Numbered from the stretch's first letter, positions 1 to 11,443 are shown. The stretch is 64,000 nucleotides of DNA from Hemicordylus capensis (GCF_027244095.1 NC_069657.1:147370857-147434856), one strand, 5' to 3'. Notes: generated from the letters alone by a model not told the origin. Numbers and translations: made by a program.

Positions 1-3000
1 GCACTATAAGAACATAAGGAGCAGCACTGCACTGCCTCAGACTAGTGTTCAGTCTTAACAGAGTGCTGTCTTTCAGATCCAAACTATACATGATGTAAAA
101 TGTATCATGTGCATCAATGTCCTTTGGTAAATAGAAGCTGGATTGCCTCACCTCCATGGATTAGGACTGCAGTTAGGGGAGCTTTAACCCACTGCCACAG
201 TCCCAATCCAGCTTGGCCTCCCCTGCAACTGCTATTTGCTAAGGGAAAAATTATTTTTATGTATTTATTTATTTTAAATCATAGGATCCGTGGAGGACAC
301 AATCTGGATTGAGACCATAATGGGGTGGGGTTAAAGGCCTCTGCTCCCCCACCCCACCCCCAAGTCCTGCTCTGGCTGCTACTTATCAAAGACGATTGGA
401 TATGTGAGGGCTAGTGACACATTTAACATCACATGTAGCCTGGTGTGAGTGTCGGGAGGGGAGTCCTTGAAGCCATGGCTGCTGGGAAAGCCATGAACCC
501 AAGGAGAGGCATCAGGGCAGGAACTCAGTTGCCATGGTGACAGAAGTGCATTCCCACCCACTGCAGGGAATGAGTTCCAGAGTGCTCTCCCAGAGATGGC
601 ACTCCTGAGCTCATTCCTTCCAGTGGAGAGGAGCATTCCCTTGTTTTCTGAGGTATGGCAGTCCTGAGGGGCCTTGGGAGAAAGTAGGTCGTGGGTATTG
701 CCCAAAAGGCAGCATTTAATGGCTAAACGTGGCAGGGCCAAGAAGACCCTTGAAGCAGGAAGTGGAGCCCAGGGGAGTCTGGGTGCTTCCTTCTCTCAGT
801 CTAGACCTGAGCAGAAGGTCCCAAGCCAAGCACTGCTCACTCCCTCCTGCGTCTGCCTCAGAGGCAGCGATTTCTGAGTGCCATGTCTCCATTGTTGGGC
901 TGTATTATTTCAAATTTCTGGTTGCGCTGGTGGAACTCCTGCTCATTTGTTTTATGCTCTGAGGCCCTATGGTGGAAATACCAGGAACTGAACCGGGGAA
1001 CTTTATCCATGCAAAGGATGTGCTCTGTTATGATGTTCTGTAGCTTTACCGCCACCTCTGCCTTCCTGGACTACTCTTATGTGTACGTCTGTGTTCTAGT
1101 GAGTGCTGCTCTGGTTCCCCTGAAGTTTCTTAATAACGATAATTGAAGGGGGAACACCTATGTGCAGGGGAAAGTGCTTTCCCCAAGCTTTGTCCGGATC
1201 AGCAGGGATAGTGCTGAAATGGGTACTCCAAGGAAGGAGGTTTCTGGTGCTGTTTAGTGCCAGGAAAGAGTTGCTCATTCCATGTGTAGGTTGTTGCAAG
1301 CATGACACTGTATGCACGTGGGTGTGATGATTTGGATTCATGAGGGGCTTAGTTGGAAGCAGAGGCTGTGGGGGATGTCTTCAGCTACCTTGCAGCTGGG
1401 CTCATCAGACCCTCGGTCCTGACATCTGGAGTTCCAAACCTGATATATGGAGTAAGAAAGTTTCTTTCCTCCCCATTCCTCTCTTGAGGAAGAGCCAGAG
1501 GCTATGGGGCAACTTCCCATCTATATAAGAACAAACATTTCTTTCCTCCCCATTCCTCTCTTGAGGAAGAGCCAGAGGCTATGGGGCAACTTCCCATCTA
1601 TATAAGAACAAACAAACAAACCCTCTGCCTTTCTCCTTCCTTATCCAACATTACTTGCACTGAAATATGCACAAATCATCGTTGCCTCCTCCTTCCTTTG
1701 TTTATGTCCTTCCAAGATAATTTTTTAAAAAATGTTTCTGTTGTACACTGCTCTGGTATGCTTAGATGAAAAGCAGTATAGGAATTTGTTTAAATGAAGG
1801 AATGGATGAATGAGGTGGTTTAAGCAGGAAGGTGTTCCAGACTGGTTTGGCCAGGTTTGCTGTACTTCTGGCTGAATTGGGTACTTTGGTGCCCTCTGCT
1901 GAACAAAGTCTTGTGTTACAACCAGGGAACTAGCCTAAAGACAAGATGGAATTTTTTTACACGGTTTCTCTGGAGTGGGGTGGAATGCTAGACACACAGG
2001 TCTTGGCTCTCATTCTGCCTTGTGACTCTGCTCCTCAATACTCTCCTAGAATGCAAGGCCCTCTTTACTGCTACATGCTGCCCACCTTTTGTGTGACTCA
2101 CATGTGCACACTTGTATACAAACTCACACATGTGAAGTCAAGAGTAAATCATGTTCATCCCCCCCACTCTTCACACTGTCTTCAGTCTGAGCTCTGCGAA
2201 GCAGATGAATACAGGATGTCCCAGGAAGACATTCCCCCCCCATTCTGGTGCTCAATAGTATTGAGTTTTCAGACAGTTCTTTTTATTTACAAAAAAAGTT
2301 TATTTAACTTGCACTGTTTTGGAAACACCTACTAATAGGCTCCTTACTGTCAAGCTGCTGACTGGTACAGAGTTCAAAAAAGCAAAGGGACTCCCACACT
2401 CCAGCTGTCACACCATGTTCTGATTACAGGCGTTGGACGGCTGCAATCAGCAGAACTGGAAGGCTTCTGGTGTGCCGCCCCCACCTGCCTGCCTGAAGCC
2501 CATCCCGGCCAGCAAGAGGAGTTGAGTCACCGTCCCCTATTTCAGTGGTTCTGATTGATGAGCTGACCCCCCCCCCCCCGATTTAATTTAAAGATGCCTA
2601 TTAGTTATCGATGTCAGGCCAAGATGCACCACCAATCCCTGAGCTGATGCTGCCTCATGCTTATTGCGCTTTGTAGCTGCATTCCTGATAAATGCTTCTG
2701 TGTTTTCTTGATGAGTCCCCCTTCTTGCTCCTCTGCATGCTCCTCTGACAGAAGCCGTGGTGATTGCAGAGGCTGGACAGCAACCTTGCTGATCCCACTG
2801 AACAGTTCTCTACCCCAACCCTTGTGCTTCCAGGTACATTTAGGTACTTGAAGGAAGAGGAACTTAACTGAGATTGCAGAGGGTCAAAGTGTAAGGATTG
2901 TATTGTGTGTATTTTGCTCTTTGCGTGGCTGGATATTAAAGATCATTGGGAGGGAGATATCTGGGACTGCAGACTCATCAAAATGGGTAGGCTTTGAATT

Positions 3001-3480
3001 ATCCAGACCATGATATAATTCCTCCTGGCATTGTTCTTTTCAGGAGTCTTGGGGATGAGGGCTAAATCTTTTTGAACCCTAGAGGCCGGAGAACTTGCTG
3101 GGCAAATTGGCTGCTGAGGCCAGATTGAATTCTGTGTGACGGGGGAGGAGGCAGGCCAAATAGACCTATCATATTCTTATGTGGAGGCCTATTGGGGATT
3201 CCAGGACAGTCCCAGCCTAAAAGTCTCTCAGATATTTGTGATGTCTACTCTATGGCTAAGGAGAAGCAAGCTTGGCCAAAGGATTGGGTTGGTTCTGTGC
3301 TTAGAAGAATCGACCCCTTTCCTGTTTCCTCACTCTGCATGTGGAGTCTCTTTTCACCCTAAACAGTGCTTGGGCATTGGGGGGAAATGAGACTCAATCG
3401 GGTTCTGTCAAGATAAATCACTCCTGGATTCTGGGGACAAATTACACAGTACACTCAAGTGCATGTTTCCTACAGTGTGT
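1..3480. other. Intergenic region downstream of INHA
   Basis: No coding exon could be supported here. The open frames are short, overlap in all frames and have no recognisable domain. The stretch holds a perfect 77-bp tandem duplication (1461-1614), an A/T-rich LINE-tail-like piece around 1705-1800, and a tRNA-SINE-like scrap around 975-1025. In human, as I recall it, STK11IP lies on this side of INHA, but nothing resembling it is visible, so it would have to lie beyond the left edge. Confidence 0.5.
1461..1614. repeat. Perfect 77-bp tandem duplication
   Basis: Two identical 77-bp units lie back to back at 1461-1537 and 1538-1614. Each starts with TTTCTTTCCTCCCC and ends with AAGAACAAACA. 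No mismatch was seen by eye, so the duplication is recent or an assembly artefact. Confidence 0.9.
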
Positions 3481-3500
3481 GTGGGTTTGGTTTTTTTGGT

Positions 3501-3506
3501 TTTATT
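3501..3506 (-). terminator. INHA: Candidate INHA poly(A) signal
   Basis: TTTATT on the plus strand reads AATAAA on the minus strand, about 490 nt beyond the INHA stop codon. It is the nearest canonical hexamer I noticed in the expected 3' UTR. Transcript data would be needed to confirm its use. Confidence 0.45.
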
Positions 3507-3997
3507 GAAAAGCAGTCTTGGTGGCTGCCATCAGGTGGAAGGGTAGCAGGGGGAGGAGTTGCTTAACCATTTCTCTTTCTGCCAGTTGTCTGCTCAAATT
3601 TGCCTTTCTCAAACTGCATATCTTCACACGGGACAATATATGAGGATCCTGCATCTTTTTGTCTGTGGGGAAACCACATGGAAGATGTCATTTTGAGCAA
3701 ACAAAAGGCAGGAAGGGAAGCCTCTCCATCTCTCGCCTGCTCTTTTGCTTTCAGTTGTAGCATCCAAGGCTGCTTTTCAGTATTTTTTAAAAAATGGGAG
3801 AATGAAAAATGCAATTCCAGGTAACAAGTGTTTTGGTCCCAAATTGTCTGGGAAGGCCTCAAGGGCCCAGCCAGAGAGGAAACTTGTTTGCTGAAATACT
3901 CTCTCAGCATAAGGTGTTAGACAAGGTCTAGATTAAAGAGGCTGGTTATCTCCCTTTTGGGAGGAATTGTCACCCTTCCTCTGAAGCAGAGACCCTG

Positions 3998-4764
3998 TTA
4001 TATGCAGACGCAGTCCTGGGTGAGGATGTTGGGCACTGTCTCATACTTGAAGGAGTAGCCACCATCTGAGGTAGTGCGGACCCGCAGAGAGTGCATAGTG
4101 CCTGGCAAGGCTGCACAGCACAAACGGAAGTTGGGCTGGTAGGTGAGCGGGTGGGCAGCCGAGCAGCTCCCGTGACAGTAGTGGAACACAAAGCTGCTGG
4201 GGTGCACGATCCACCTGTCCCAGCCCAGCTCTTCGAAGGAGATGTTGAGGGAGGCCCGGTGGCAGTTGGCATGGGTCTCGGCATCATCAGAGGGCCTCTG
4301 AAGCAAGTTGAGAGCCCCAAGTGGCCAAGGCACTGAGGTGCGCCGGGCCCGGTCACGGCCCCTCGGTTTGGTGACGGCCACAAGGAAAGGTATCTTCTCC
4401 GCATCAGCTACACAAGGGCAGGCAGGGCAGCGGACAAACAGCACAAATATCTTCTGGCTAATGTAAGGCAAGAAGGAGGTTCCAAAGTGGAAGACCGTCC
4501 AGTCCTCAGCGGCTGGCACTGCCATGGTGGCCACAGGGATCTGGCCTTGTTCGGAGAGCTTCAGGACCTCTGCCTCAGGCACCGAACTGTTGGATGCCAC
4601 TTCTGAGAGGCTGCTGCTTTGCAGGGTCACGGGACCGGTGTAGAACCACAGCTGGGCCGAGGCCACCACACGGCTCAGGGTGTGAGAGGAAGGCTGGAAG
4701 ATGTAGGTGAAAAGTCCGGCATCCTCTGGAAGCTCATCAGGTTGAGGTGGCCCACATGATACAC
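3998..4764 (-). CDS. INHA: INHA exon 2 (late prodomain and mature hormone)
   Basis: On the minus strand the acceptor reads TTTTGCAG followed by GTGTATCATG, so the exon begins at 4764 and completes a Gly codon split with exon 1. It encodes [10 protein letters not shown], the prodomain, the RARR cleavage site and the whole cystine-knot domain, ending CVCI and stop at 3998. The stretch between the HYCHGSC and LCC cysteines is about 16 residues shorter than in human inhibin alpha as I recall it; birds have a similarly short loop. Confidence 0.95.
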
Positions 4765-7385
4765 CTGCAAAACATCAAGAGAAGGATTAGAGGTGGCTCT
4801 GCTCTTCGCAGGGGTGCTCTTTCTCCAAAGCCGGAAGGGCAGCAGAGACTGGAATGGTCTCTCTCAGCCCTATCTTAAAGATGCCAGGAAGGGAACCTGG
4901 ATCCTTCTGCATACAAGTATGTAGATGCTCTTCCCAGAGCAGGCCCATCCCCTAAGGGGAAGATCTTACAGTGCTTACACATGTAGTCTCCCATTCAAAT
5001 GCAAACCATGGTGGACCCTGCTTAGCAGAGGGGACAATTCATGTTTACTACCACAAGACCACAGACACATAATGGCACAGTGGGGAAATGATTAGCAAGC
5101 CAGAGGTTACTGGTTCGAATCCCTGCTGGTATGTTTCCCAGACTATGGGACTATGTTTCCCAGACTATGGGAAACACCTATATTGGTCAGCAGTGATATA
5201 GGAAGATGCTGAAAGGCATCATCTCACACTGCGCAGGGGGAGGCAATGGTAAACCTCTCCTGTATTCTACCAAAGAACACCACAGGGCTCTGTGGGCGCC
5301 AGGAGTCAACACCGACTCGACGGCACACTTTAGCACAAGACCAACTCTCTCTTGGCCAGAGACCAAGCTGCAGCAGAAAGCTCCCAGCCTCTGTCTTGCT
5401 TTTTGTCCATGTGCCTGTCTGCCATTTTGTGCTTTCAATAGACTATTAAAAAATTCTGAAACCTTTGTCTGAACATTGATTTCTTTTGCTTTTTGTTTTT
5501 ATTGCCTACACAGTGTCCCCTCACATTTTACTTTCCAACCTTCAGCCATAACCTATTCCGTTTTTAATATGGGAAGCTCATTTCCAAGTTATTAAAATGC
5601 TGAGAAATTAGTATGCTGTCTGAACAGGCAGCTTATTTTAGGCTTGTGCTTCCTGGTTCCAGCTTAACATCTATGCATGTTGACTCTGTATGAAGCAAGG
5701 GTGTCTAAACTGGACATGTCATTATTTTGAGGTGAAGTGCATTTGACAGTTTAGTGCTGGATCATCATTGACAAAATTATATTTTAAAATAGTGTTTACA
5801 TTGTCATTCTGTTCTTAATCATGTAAACCACCTCGAACCTTTAGTGGAAAATCAGGACATATTTATACATAAATCCTGATGTGTGTATAAAAAACTGGCA
5901 ACAATCCAATCAAGGTTATATCCACACACACAGAGCAGTAAAATTTGCAAATATTTGCACTGCCTTTTGCAAACAATGAAACATAAGTTGTTGGATGAAT
6001 CCACAGCAGTCCTCCCAGTGACTGGGTTAGATTTTCTTTCATCCATCTGAATGACTGTCAGCCAACCAATTATTTTGCCCCTGCTTTCTGAAAACCAACA
6101 GGCGCTTTCTATGCATGTAATCCTGCCTTCTGGAGGCCTCACTTAATCTTGGCAAATGTCACTGATGCATATATTTATAAAAATGTACTTGAACAAGTGG
6201 CACAAAATGCAGCCAGGCATTCTCTTTTATTAGACCAATTAACCTGGGTTAGGGCAAGAGTAAGCAAGCATCGCAATGCTGTGTCACATGAGAACCTGCA
6301 TGTTCTTGCGCTAACGGAAGTTCGGTCCAATAAAAGATACTGCCCGACTTATTTTTGTTTCTCTTAGCATGCCAGCATCGTAATGCTACACTACTATGGG
6401 ACAGCTACCCAACCCAAGCCATTTTTTTTAAAAAAAGACTATTAAACAATAGATATCTCATTCGCTCTGATGAATCATTTCCTCCTTTAATGGAATTTAT
6501 ATCCTCTTCTCTCCCCCTCCCCCACCCCAAATTTCCTGACGTCACTTAATTACACTCCATTTCCCATTACTAATCCAGACTGAGGAAAGTTCAGATTTGC
6601 CTCACAAATGCTCATTAAAGCTGCAATGCTATGCACTGGGAGTAGAGCACAGTGTGAAAACAGTGGGGCTTACTTCTGAGAAGATATGCATACCGTTGGG
6701 CTGCAATCCCATTAGAAAGTAAGTCTGTCAGATCAATCAGCCTTCTGAATGAGCACAGATAAAACACATCTGCACATCTATAGAGAGGCAAAACCGTCCA
6801 GAAGATACAGGACTATCTGAACATGTACGATTCAGAGACATCAGTAGTGTGTGGATCTCTGAGGTGTGGGGTCAGCTACAGCTAGGTATCAAGACGTGTG
6901 TGTGCCTGTCAGGGATGAATTGCATTGGTAAAGCCATTCCTGACCCTGTTCCTTGTGCCCATCCTGCATCTGGGGAAGTGGACTCTAGTGGAGGAAAAGT
7001 TATACCACAATGATTTAGTGGGTCTTCGAGATGCCCTAGGACTCTTGTTCACCGCAACCCTTGTAGAAACCCTCAGGTAACAGATTATCTTACCTCTGGA
7101 GGGGAAGGCAATTACTTGCGATGTGTCCTCTTCCTCCCAGCTCCGGCCAGCTGAGGTGCCCGAGGCATGCCGCCTGTGGAGCCCCCTTCGTCTTGCCTGG
7201 ACCCTATTGCCTTGGGGAGCAGGACCAAGGGACTCCAGGAAATGTGCCTTGACCTTGGCCAGGATGAGATGCCTATCAATTTCACTCCCGCTGCAGCCAG
7301 CAACCGCAGCAGGAGCCAGTAGCAAGATCAGCATGGAGCTGATGAGGGACAGGGGGTGCAAAGGGCTCTGAGCCAGCATGTGCAA
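3998..7385 (-). CDS. INHA: Inhibin alpha subunit precursor (two exons, complete)
   Basis: Join of 7385-7094 and 4764-3998 on the minus strand gives 352 aa (human, from memory, 366). The product is a secreted TGF-beta superfamily subunit that pairs with inhibin beta chains and restrains pituitary FSH. Visible parts: a hydrophobic signal peptide (about residues 1-30, [12 protein letters not shown]), the prodomain block [17 protein letters not shown], the acidic [13 protein letters not shown] stretch ending exon 1, [14 protein letters not shown] and [10 protein letters not shown] in the prodomain, a furin-type RARR site, and a mature domain starting near [16 protein letters not shown]. The mature part has seven cysteines (ANCHR, HYCHGSC, LCC, DCVC), [14 protein letters not shown] and the near-invariant [18 protein letters not shown]-glycosylation sequons NSS and NIS are present. 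Exons join in phase 1 with GT/AG ends. The gene is divergent from OBSL1, matching the human neighbourhood. Confidence 0.97.
4840..5062 (-). mobile_element. SINE with 5S rRNA-like block (truncated copy)
   Basis: Read on the minus strand it carries GCTAAGCAGGGTC (5014-5026 on plus), then TGGTTTGCATTTGAATGGGAG. That follows the 5S rRNA internal promoter region (GCTAAGCAGGGTC..CCTGGTTAGTACTTGGATGGGAG). Related copies lie at 10026-10195, 12405-12694, 29908-30183 and 37795-37920. The family name is uncertain. Confidence 0.75.
5067..5345 (+). mobile_element. tRNA-derived SINE with BovB-like 3' end
   Basis: A tRNA-like head with a B-box-like GGTTCGAATCC is followed by a body shared with 38212-38455, and a tail GCCAGGAGTCAACACCGACT that resembles the 3' end of BovB LINEs. 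This copy contains a short internal duplication of TATGTTTCCCAGACTATGG. BovB-assisted mobilisation is an inference from the tail. Confidence 0.8.
7094..7385 (-). CDS. INHA: INHA exon 1 (signal peptide and prodomain start)
   Basis: The start is placed at the ATG at 7385 ([20 protein letters not shown]); in-frame Met codons at 7379 and near the hydrophobic core (SMLILLL) are alternatives. The donor on the minus strand is CCAGAG followed by GTAAGATAAT, ending the exon at 7094 in phase 1. The exon encodes the signal peptide, [18 protein letters not shown], a basic patch (RRRGLHRRH) where proteolytic trimming occurs in mammals, and an acidic run EEED. Confidence 0.93.
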
Positions 7386-7667
7386 AGGAATGATGTGCAG
7401 GGTGTGTAAAATTCCCGCAGGGTTTTGTTTTGTTTTGTTTTGTTAAATGAAAAAATTGTGTGTGGATGTGTGCCTTTGGCTCAATGTGTCCGAGTGCCAA
7501 AGAGCTGATCTCTCTCTCTCAGGGGTCTGTGTGGAGAAGTCCTGCCTCTTGTAGGAGGTGGTCAGGCTCTTCAGCTTCCTCCTGTGCGTCTAACCTCCTG
7601 CCTGTGAGTCCTCCTGCCTCCCGACTTCGGTGCTGAGCCAGGCTGAGGCACGATGGCATTGAGACTG

Positions 7668-7684
7668 TATCTGACACTGACGCA
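7668..7684 (-). promoter_or_regulatory. INHA: CRE-like and GATA sites upstream of INHA
   Basis: The minus strand reads TGCGTCAGTGTCAGATA here. TGCGTCA (7678-7684 on plus) is the non-consensus CRE variant known from mammalian INHA promoters, where cAMP/CREB drives gonadal expression, and a GATA core (7668-7671) follows closely as in mammals. It lies about 290-300 bp upstream of the ATG. Assignment rests on motif order and position, not on alignment. Confidence 0.6.
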
Positions 7685-8609
7685 AATGTCTGCCAGCCAT
7701 GAATATTATCTCCTGGGCAGCAAAACACAGGAGACGTCTGGAATGCAAGGACGGTGCTGCCCAGGGGACAGGGTCCAGGACAGGGTGTTGGGAGGGAGAG
7801 AGAGAGGAAGGCTGTCCAAGGGTGGGGTGGCAGTGCTGGGGAGTCAGGGCTCTCTGCCTCCCCCTGCCCCCCAATGACTGCCTGAAGATCAGTATAATTA
7901 TTCCGTATAGTCAAGTGCTGCAATCGGGGGCCTGATCAGCTTCACTCATCCCAGACATTGATTGTTAATCTAAAACCATTCACTGGATGGTAAATGGATA
8001 CAGTCCCGGATGTATCACACAGAATTCTGATAACCAAAAAGCCCCAGTAGCTTTTTGACTACTCACGACTGCCATGCACATATAAGATCACACCCTTGTT
8101 TCTACAAGCTATCCCCCTGGGTTCTATCTTCACAACCAGGACTGTGGGTTAAGATCTTCAAAGACATGCATTAGGATGACAAAAGTGGATTAGAATTATA
8201 TGGAAACATACATTGAAAGGGTAGAGAAGCTCCACCCTGCTGCTTGGAGAGAGAGTAGTACAATAGGAGTGGTATGAAGGGGTAATGCTGTGTGCCTCGA
8301 TTAGCTGTGAGTACAATGGGGCAACTCAAGGGTGTTAAGGAGGAACTGATCATGCCTCAGGGTTGCTGCTACCTCTCAGTCACTAAGCCTTAGTCCCGGA
8401 TCACTTTTCAGAGTTAGAGGTGCCAAACCATAGCCTGCTTACAAGGCTCTGAAGCCTAAAGAGTATATATCCATGACTGTTCCTCATGCTCCTCTGCAGA
8501 ACAGATTCCAGCTCAAACCAGCTGCACTGTACATATGGCGCTGCCTTCACACCGAGCCAGAGTTTAGCTAGGCACTGTCTAACTTATTGGCAAGCAGCTT
8601 TCCGGGGGT

Positions 8610-8712
8610 CTCAGACAAGGGCCTTTTCAGTCGTGATACCAGAAAGCCCTTAGAGTGATGATCGAACCTGAGACTATCTGTATGCAAAGCATGTGCTCTG
8701 CTTCTGAGGGAG
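8610..8712 (-). mobile_element. tRNA-derived SINE fragment
   Basis: The segment with ATCGAACCTGAGACTATCTG and TGCAAAGCATGTGCTCTGC is, in reverse, a degenerate tRNA-like head (GCAGAGCACATGCTTTGCAT). It is short and diverged. Confidence 0.5.
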
Positions 8713-9012
8713 GGCACTGGTCCCTCCCCAGCTCGCATGGGCTGCTAGTGGGATCTTACACCATAGGGCCCGTTCCTCACATGTCTGGAGAGTCTTTCCC
8801 TAGATGCCATGGTTGATTGCACAATGTGTGTTTCTCAGTTCTGGACGCTTAAAGCGTGTTAGACACTCTGCTCAGAAAAGGACTCTCCCCCAGCAACTCC
8901 TGCTTGCATGACACAGTGCAAGAAGCTGTTCCTGTCATTGGGTTGATTTCCTTTGCGTTCTCAGAACAAGTGCATTTCTATAGTGCATTTCATTGTGCTG
9001 CACACAATTATA

Positions 9013-9165
9013 TCAGTGAGCTTTAGGACAGGTAGGGCAGTAGTACTATATTATGCCCATATTGCAAATGTGGGGTGGTTGGGTTTTGAGGCTGAGAGAG
9101 AGGTTGAGAGAGTTTGCCTAAGGCTACCATGGGTGTTTGCCACTGAGGTGAGATTTTGATCTGGG
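9013..9165 (+). mobile_element. MIR-like ancient SINE relic
   Basis: The order TATGCCCATATTGCAAATG, GAGGTTGAGAGAGTTTGCC, TAAGGCTACCATGGG, CCACTGAGGTGAGATTTTGATCT follows the MIR core (attatccccatttta, gaggttaagtgacttgcc, aaggtcacac, ggattcgaac) with heavy divergence. Confidence 0.55.
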
Positions 9166-10025
9166 AGATTCCTAGCTCTTACAATTGCTCACAGGGATGT
9201 GGGATGCAGTCAAGCCCCAAATGCAGTATGTATGCAGCAGAATACACATACTTGTGATTATCCCAGAATAATATACATGGGATATAATCCCCCGGAATCC
9301 AAATGTATGAGCAGCTCATGGTTTTCTGAGTGCTTAGCAATCTGTGGTACTGCCTGCCGTCCAAGAATGGAGGGAGAGACTCCAAAGAGGGTAGTTTTTC
9401 AAGCATGTAGCAAAGAATTCAGAACACACTGTGTCTCGGCATCTGTCAGCTGAGGTTAGATTTCAGTGTACTCTGAACTATGCAGGGATCCCAGCAAGAT
9501 ATGCCTCACATAGGCAGGAGGGCCTAACATGGGCCAGACTGGGGATCTGGACTGTTTAATACCCAGGCCGGAAAGATAAGGAAGCAGACGTGGGCTAGGA
9601 TTCTCAGGTGCAGGGCAGAGCTGCCTTGTTTCTGTGTACCCATCTTGCTCTGTGAGAGAGATGGGTGATTCAGCTGGCAGCCTGCCCAGTCTAAAAGAAT
9701 ACCTTCCCTCAGTGCTGCCTGGCAATCCCTGTGTTCAAACAACCCACTGTTTTTTAAGGAGCGAACATCACACAACCTTCACACCTTGCCTAGGAAATCA
9801 GAAAAGGGCCTTGCCAAAGGCTTCAGTTCCTGGCCTCAGTTCCTCATGCTCAACAACGCCCCTGCAGGTAGGGACAGTTCATACATTCAGCAAAATAAGT
9901 GGTAAAACGTTTCCTGAACTGTACCACATCAAACTGCAGGCAGGGGCTGCATATTCAATTCTCCCCCAGTTCTCTCATTCCTTGCTTCTAAAACAAATGT
10001 AGCATGTCAGAGAGAAGAGATCCAC

Positions 10026-10195
10026 TTAGCAGGATGGGAACACAGGAACATAGGAAGCTGCCATATACTGAGTCAGACCATAGGTCCATCTTGCTCAGTA
10101 TTGTCTACACAGACTGGCAGTGGCTTCTCCAAGGTTGCAGGCAGGAATCTCTCTCAGCCCCATCTTGGAGATGCCAGGGAAGGAGCTTGAATGGG
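10026..10195 (-). mobile_element. SINE with 5S rRNA-like family body, 3' part
   Basis: This shares AACATAGGAAGCTGCCATAT, ACTGAGTCAGACCATAGGTC and TCTCCAAGGTTGCAGGCAGG with the copy at 29908-30183. The 5S-like block is missing, so it is 5'-truncated. Confidence 0.75.
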
Positions 10196-11049
10196 GACAT
10201 GCTGTTTTTCTATGTGCAGGGATTTCTTTATTTCTTTCATTCAAATGCAACCCCCAACTGTAGCCTGAAGTAGTACAATCCAGGGAAAGTGTTTAATTCT
10301 GCTGAATGTATTCTCTGGGCCCACTTGTTGCTCGCTGCAGGATCTATCCACTTACCTCTCAACCCCCACCCCAGATTCCACCCTTTATCTCTTGTTTTGT
10401 GTGCATACGGAGCTAGCTGGAAACCATTGCCACATGGGAAAGTGTGGTAGGCAGTTTCTAGAGGAATGGTCAGTAGGGAAAGCTGCAAATAATCCTGCAT
10501 TTTTTTTAATGTTGCCAGTAATTTTTTTTTGCTGATGGTGTGGGTAACATGGAAAGCAAATGAACAATTCATATTACTGCAGGGTAGAAAAAAGCCCTAT
10601 TCTAACAGCAGAGGGCTTGCTGTGGTGGTTGTGGGTAGTGAGAGAATGTTGCACTTTCTTCTGACTTTCCATTGGCCTTTTTGTCTGACCCTGCCATATC
10701 CGTTGTCACCTTCCCATTCCAGTCTCCACCGATAATCCCCCACCCCTACACTAAAACTAGGCTACAGCCTTGATGGTGACTGACCCTGCCTCCTAAGTAC
10801 CCAGTGGTTTAAACCACAGTGCTAGGGACCAGGGTGATAGATGATCACCCTGGGGGGGGGGTGGTCATCAGGGGATGGCCACCATGACCCTTTGCCCTCC
10901 CTCCCTCCTCTGAGGTGGGCTGTGCCTCAGGCAGCTCCTGGGCTGAGGGATGGCTTTGTGCTCCTCCCTGCTGGGCTCTATACTTAGCCAAGACCCAGCC
11001 CCCGCTTATCAGCCCAGCCGTGTCATCAGAGGGTATTTTTGGGGACAGC

Positions 11050-11443
11050 AGCTGCAAGCATTGGTAACTCTCTTCTTAGTCCCTCCTCACAGACGCCTAG
11101 CGAGCCGGGCAGAGCGAGGCCAGGGACCCACAGCATGTGAGGGGCAGAGAGAGCATGTGTGTGTGGGGGGGGGCACTGCAGGACGGGCAGGCAAGCGGCA
11201 GGCAAGGGATGCCCAGTGTGGGATGTCGTTCAGAAGAAGACTCCGCAAAGAAGAGAGCAACGGGCAGCTGGGCAGATTGATGGATGGGCAGATGGGAATT
11301 GTCTGACAGGAGGAGGAGAAGCAGGAGCCAATTAACGGGAAAGTGCAGTGGAATGTGGACGCTTGAGGCGGCTTGAGGTTAGTGAGCGCTGAGAGGAAGG
11401 CAGGCCGGTCCCCTCACAGTCTGCCTCTCACACCTCTTACTAG
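11050..11443 (+). other. OBSL1: Putative OBSL1 5' noncoding exon and promoter area
   Basis: A strong donor-like CTAG|GTAAGTG sits at 11443/11444 after a G/C-richer stretch with no long open frame. A 5'-UTR acceptor (TCTCTGTAG|GTCC) sits at 14364/14365 just before the OBSL1 ATG, so an upstream noncoding exon must exist and this is the best candidate seen. An E-box CAGCTG lies at 11049-11054. The exon start is unknown. Confidence 0.4.

Larger units (their letters stand above)
4765..7093 (-). other. INHA: INHA intron
   Basis: A 2.3-kb phase-1 intron separates the two coding exons. It holds a 5S/tRNA-like SINE (about 4840-5062) and a tRNA SINE with BovB-like tail (5067-5345). The remainder (5346-7093) is A/T-rich with a LINE-tail-like stretch around 5770-5880, and no coding signal was found in it. 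Confidence 0.85.
7700..11050. other. INHA-OBSL1 divergent intergenic region
   Basis: About 3.5 kb between the two divergent genes, longer than I recall for human. No coding exon is supported. Contents: a SINE scrap at about 8610-8712, a MIR-like relic at 9013-9165, a 5S-like SINE at 10026-10195, and otherwise unremarkable unique-looking sequence. The proximal INHA promoter is at its left end and the putative OBSL1 promoter at its right end. Confidence 0.6.

Noticed and set aside
975-1030. Possible reverse tRNA-SINE head (ACTGAACCGGGGAACT, TGCAAAGGATGTGCTCTG)
   Set aside because: Suggestive but too short and diverged to annotate with confidence.
1946-2335. 129-aa plus-strand frame downstream of INHA
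   Set aside because: No recognisable motif, atypical composition, no splice context; probably chance.
3970-4404. 144-aa minus-strand frame overlapping INHA
   Set aside because: Shadow frame of INHA exon 2; the other frame carries the conserved inhibin alpha sequence.
5090-5130. tRNA-like B box (GGTTCGAATCC)
   Set aside because: Part of a SINE head, followed by SINE body and tail; no intact cloverleaf, so not called as a tRNA gene.
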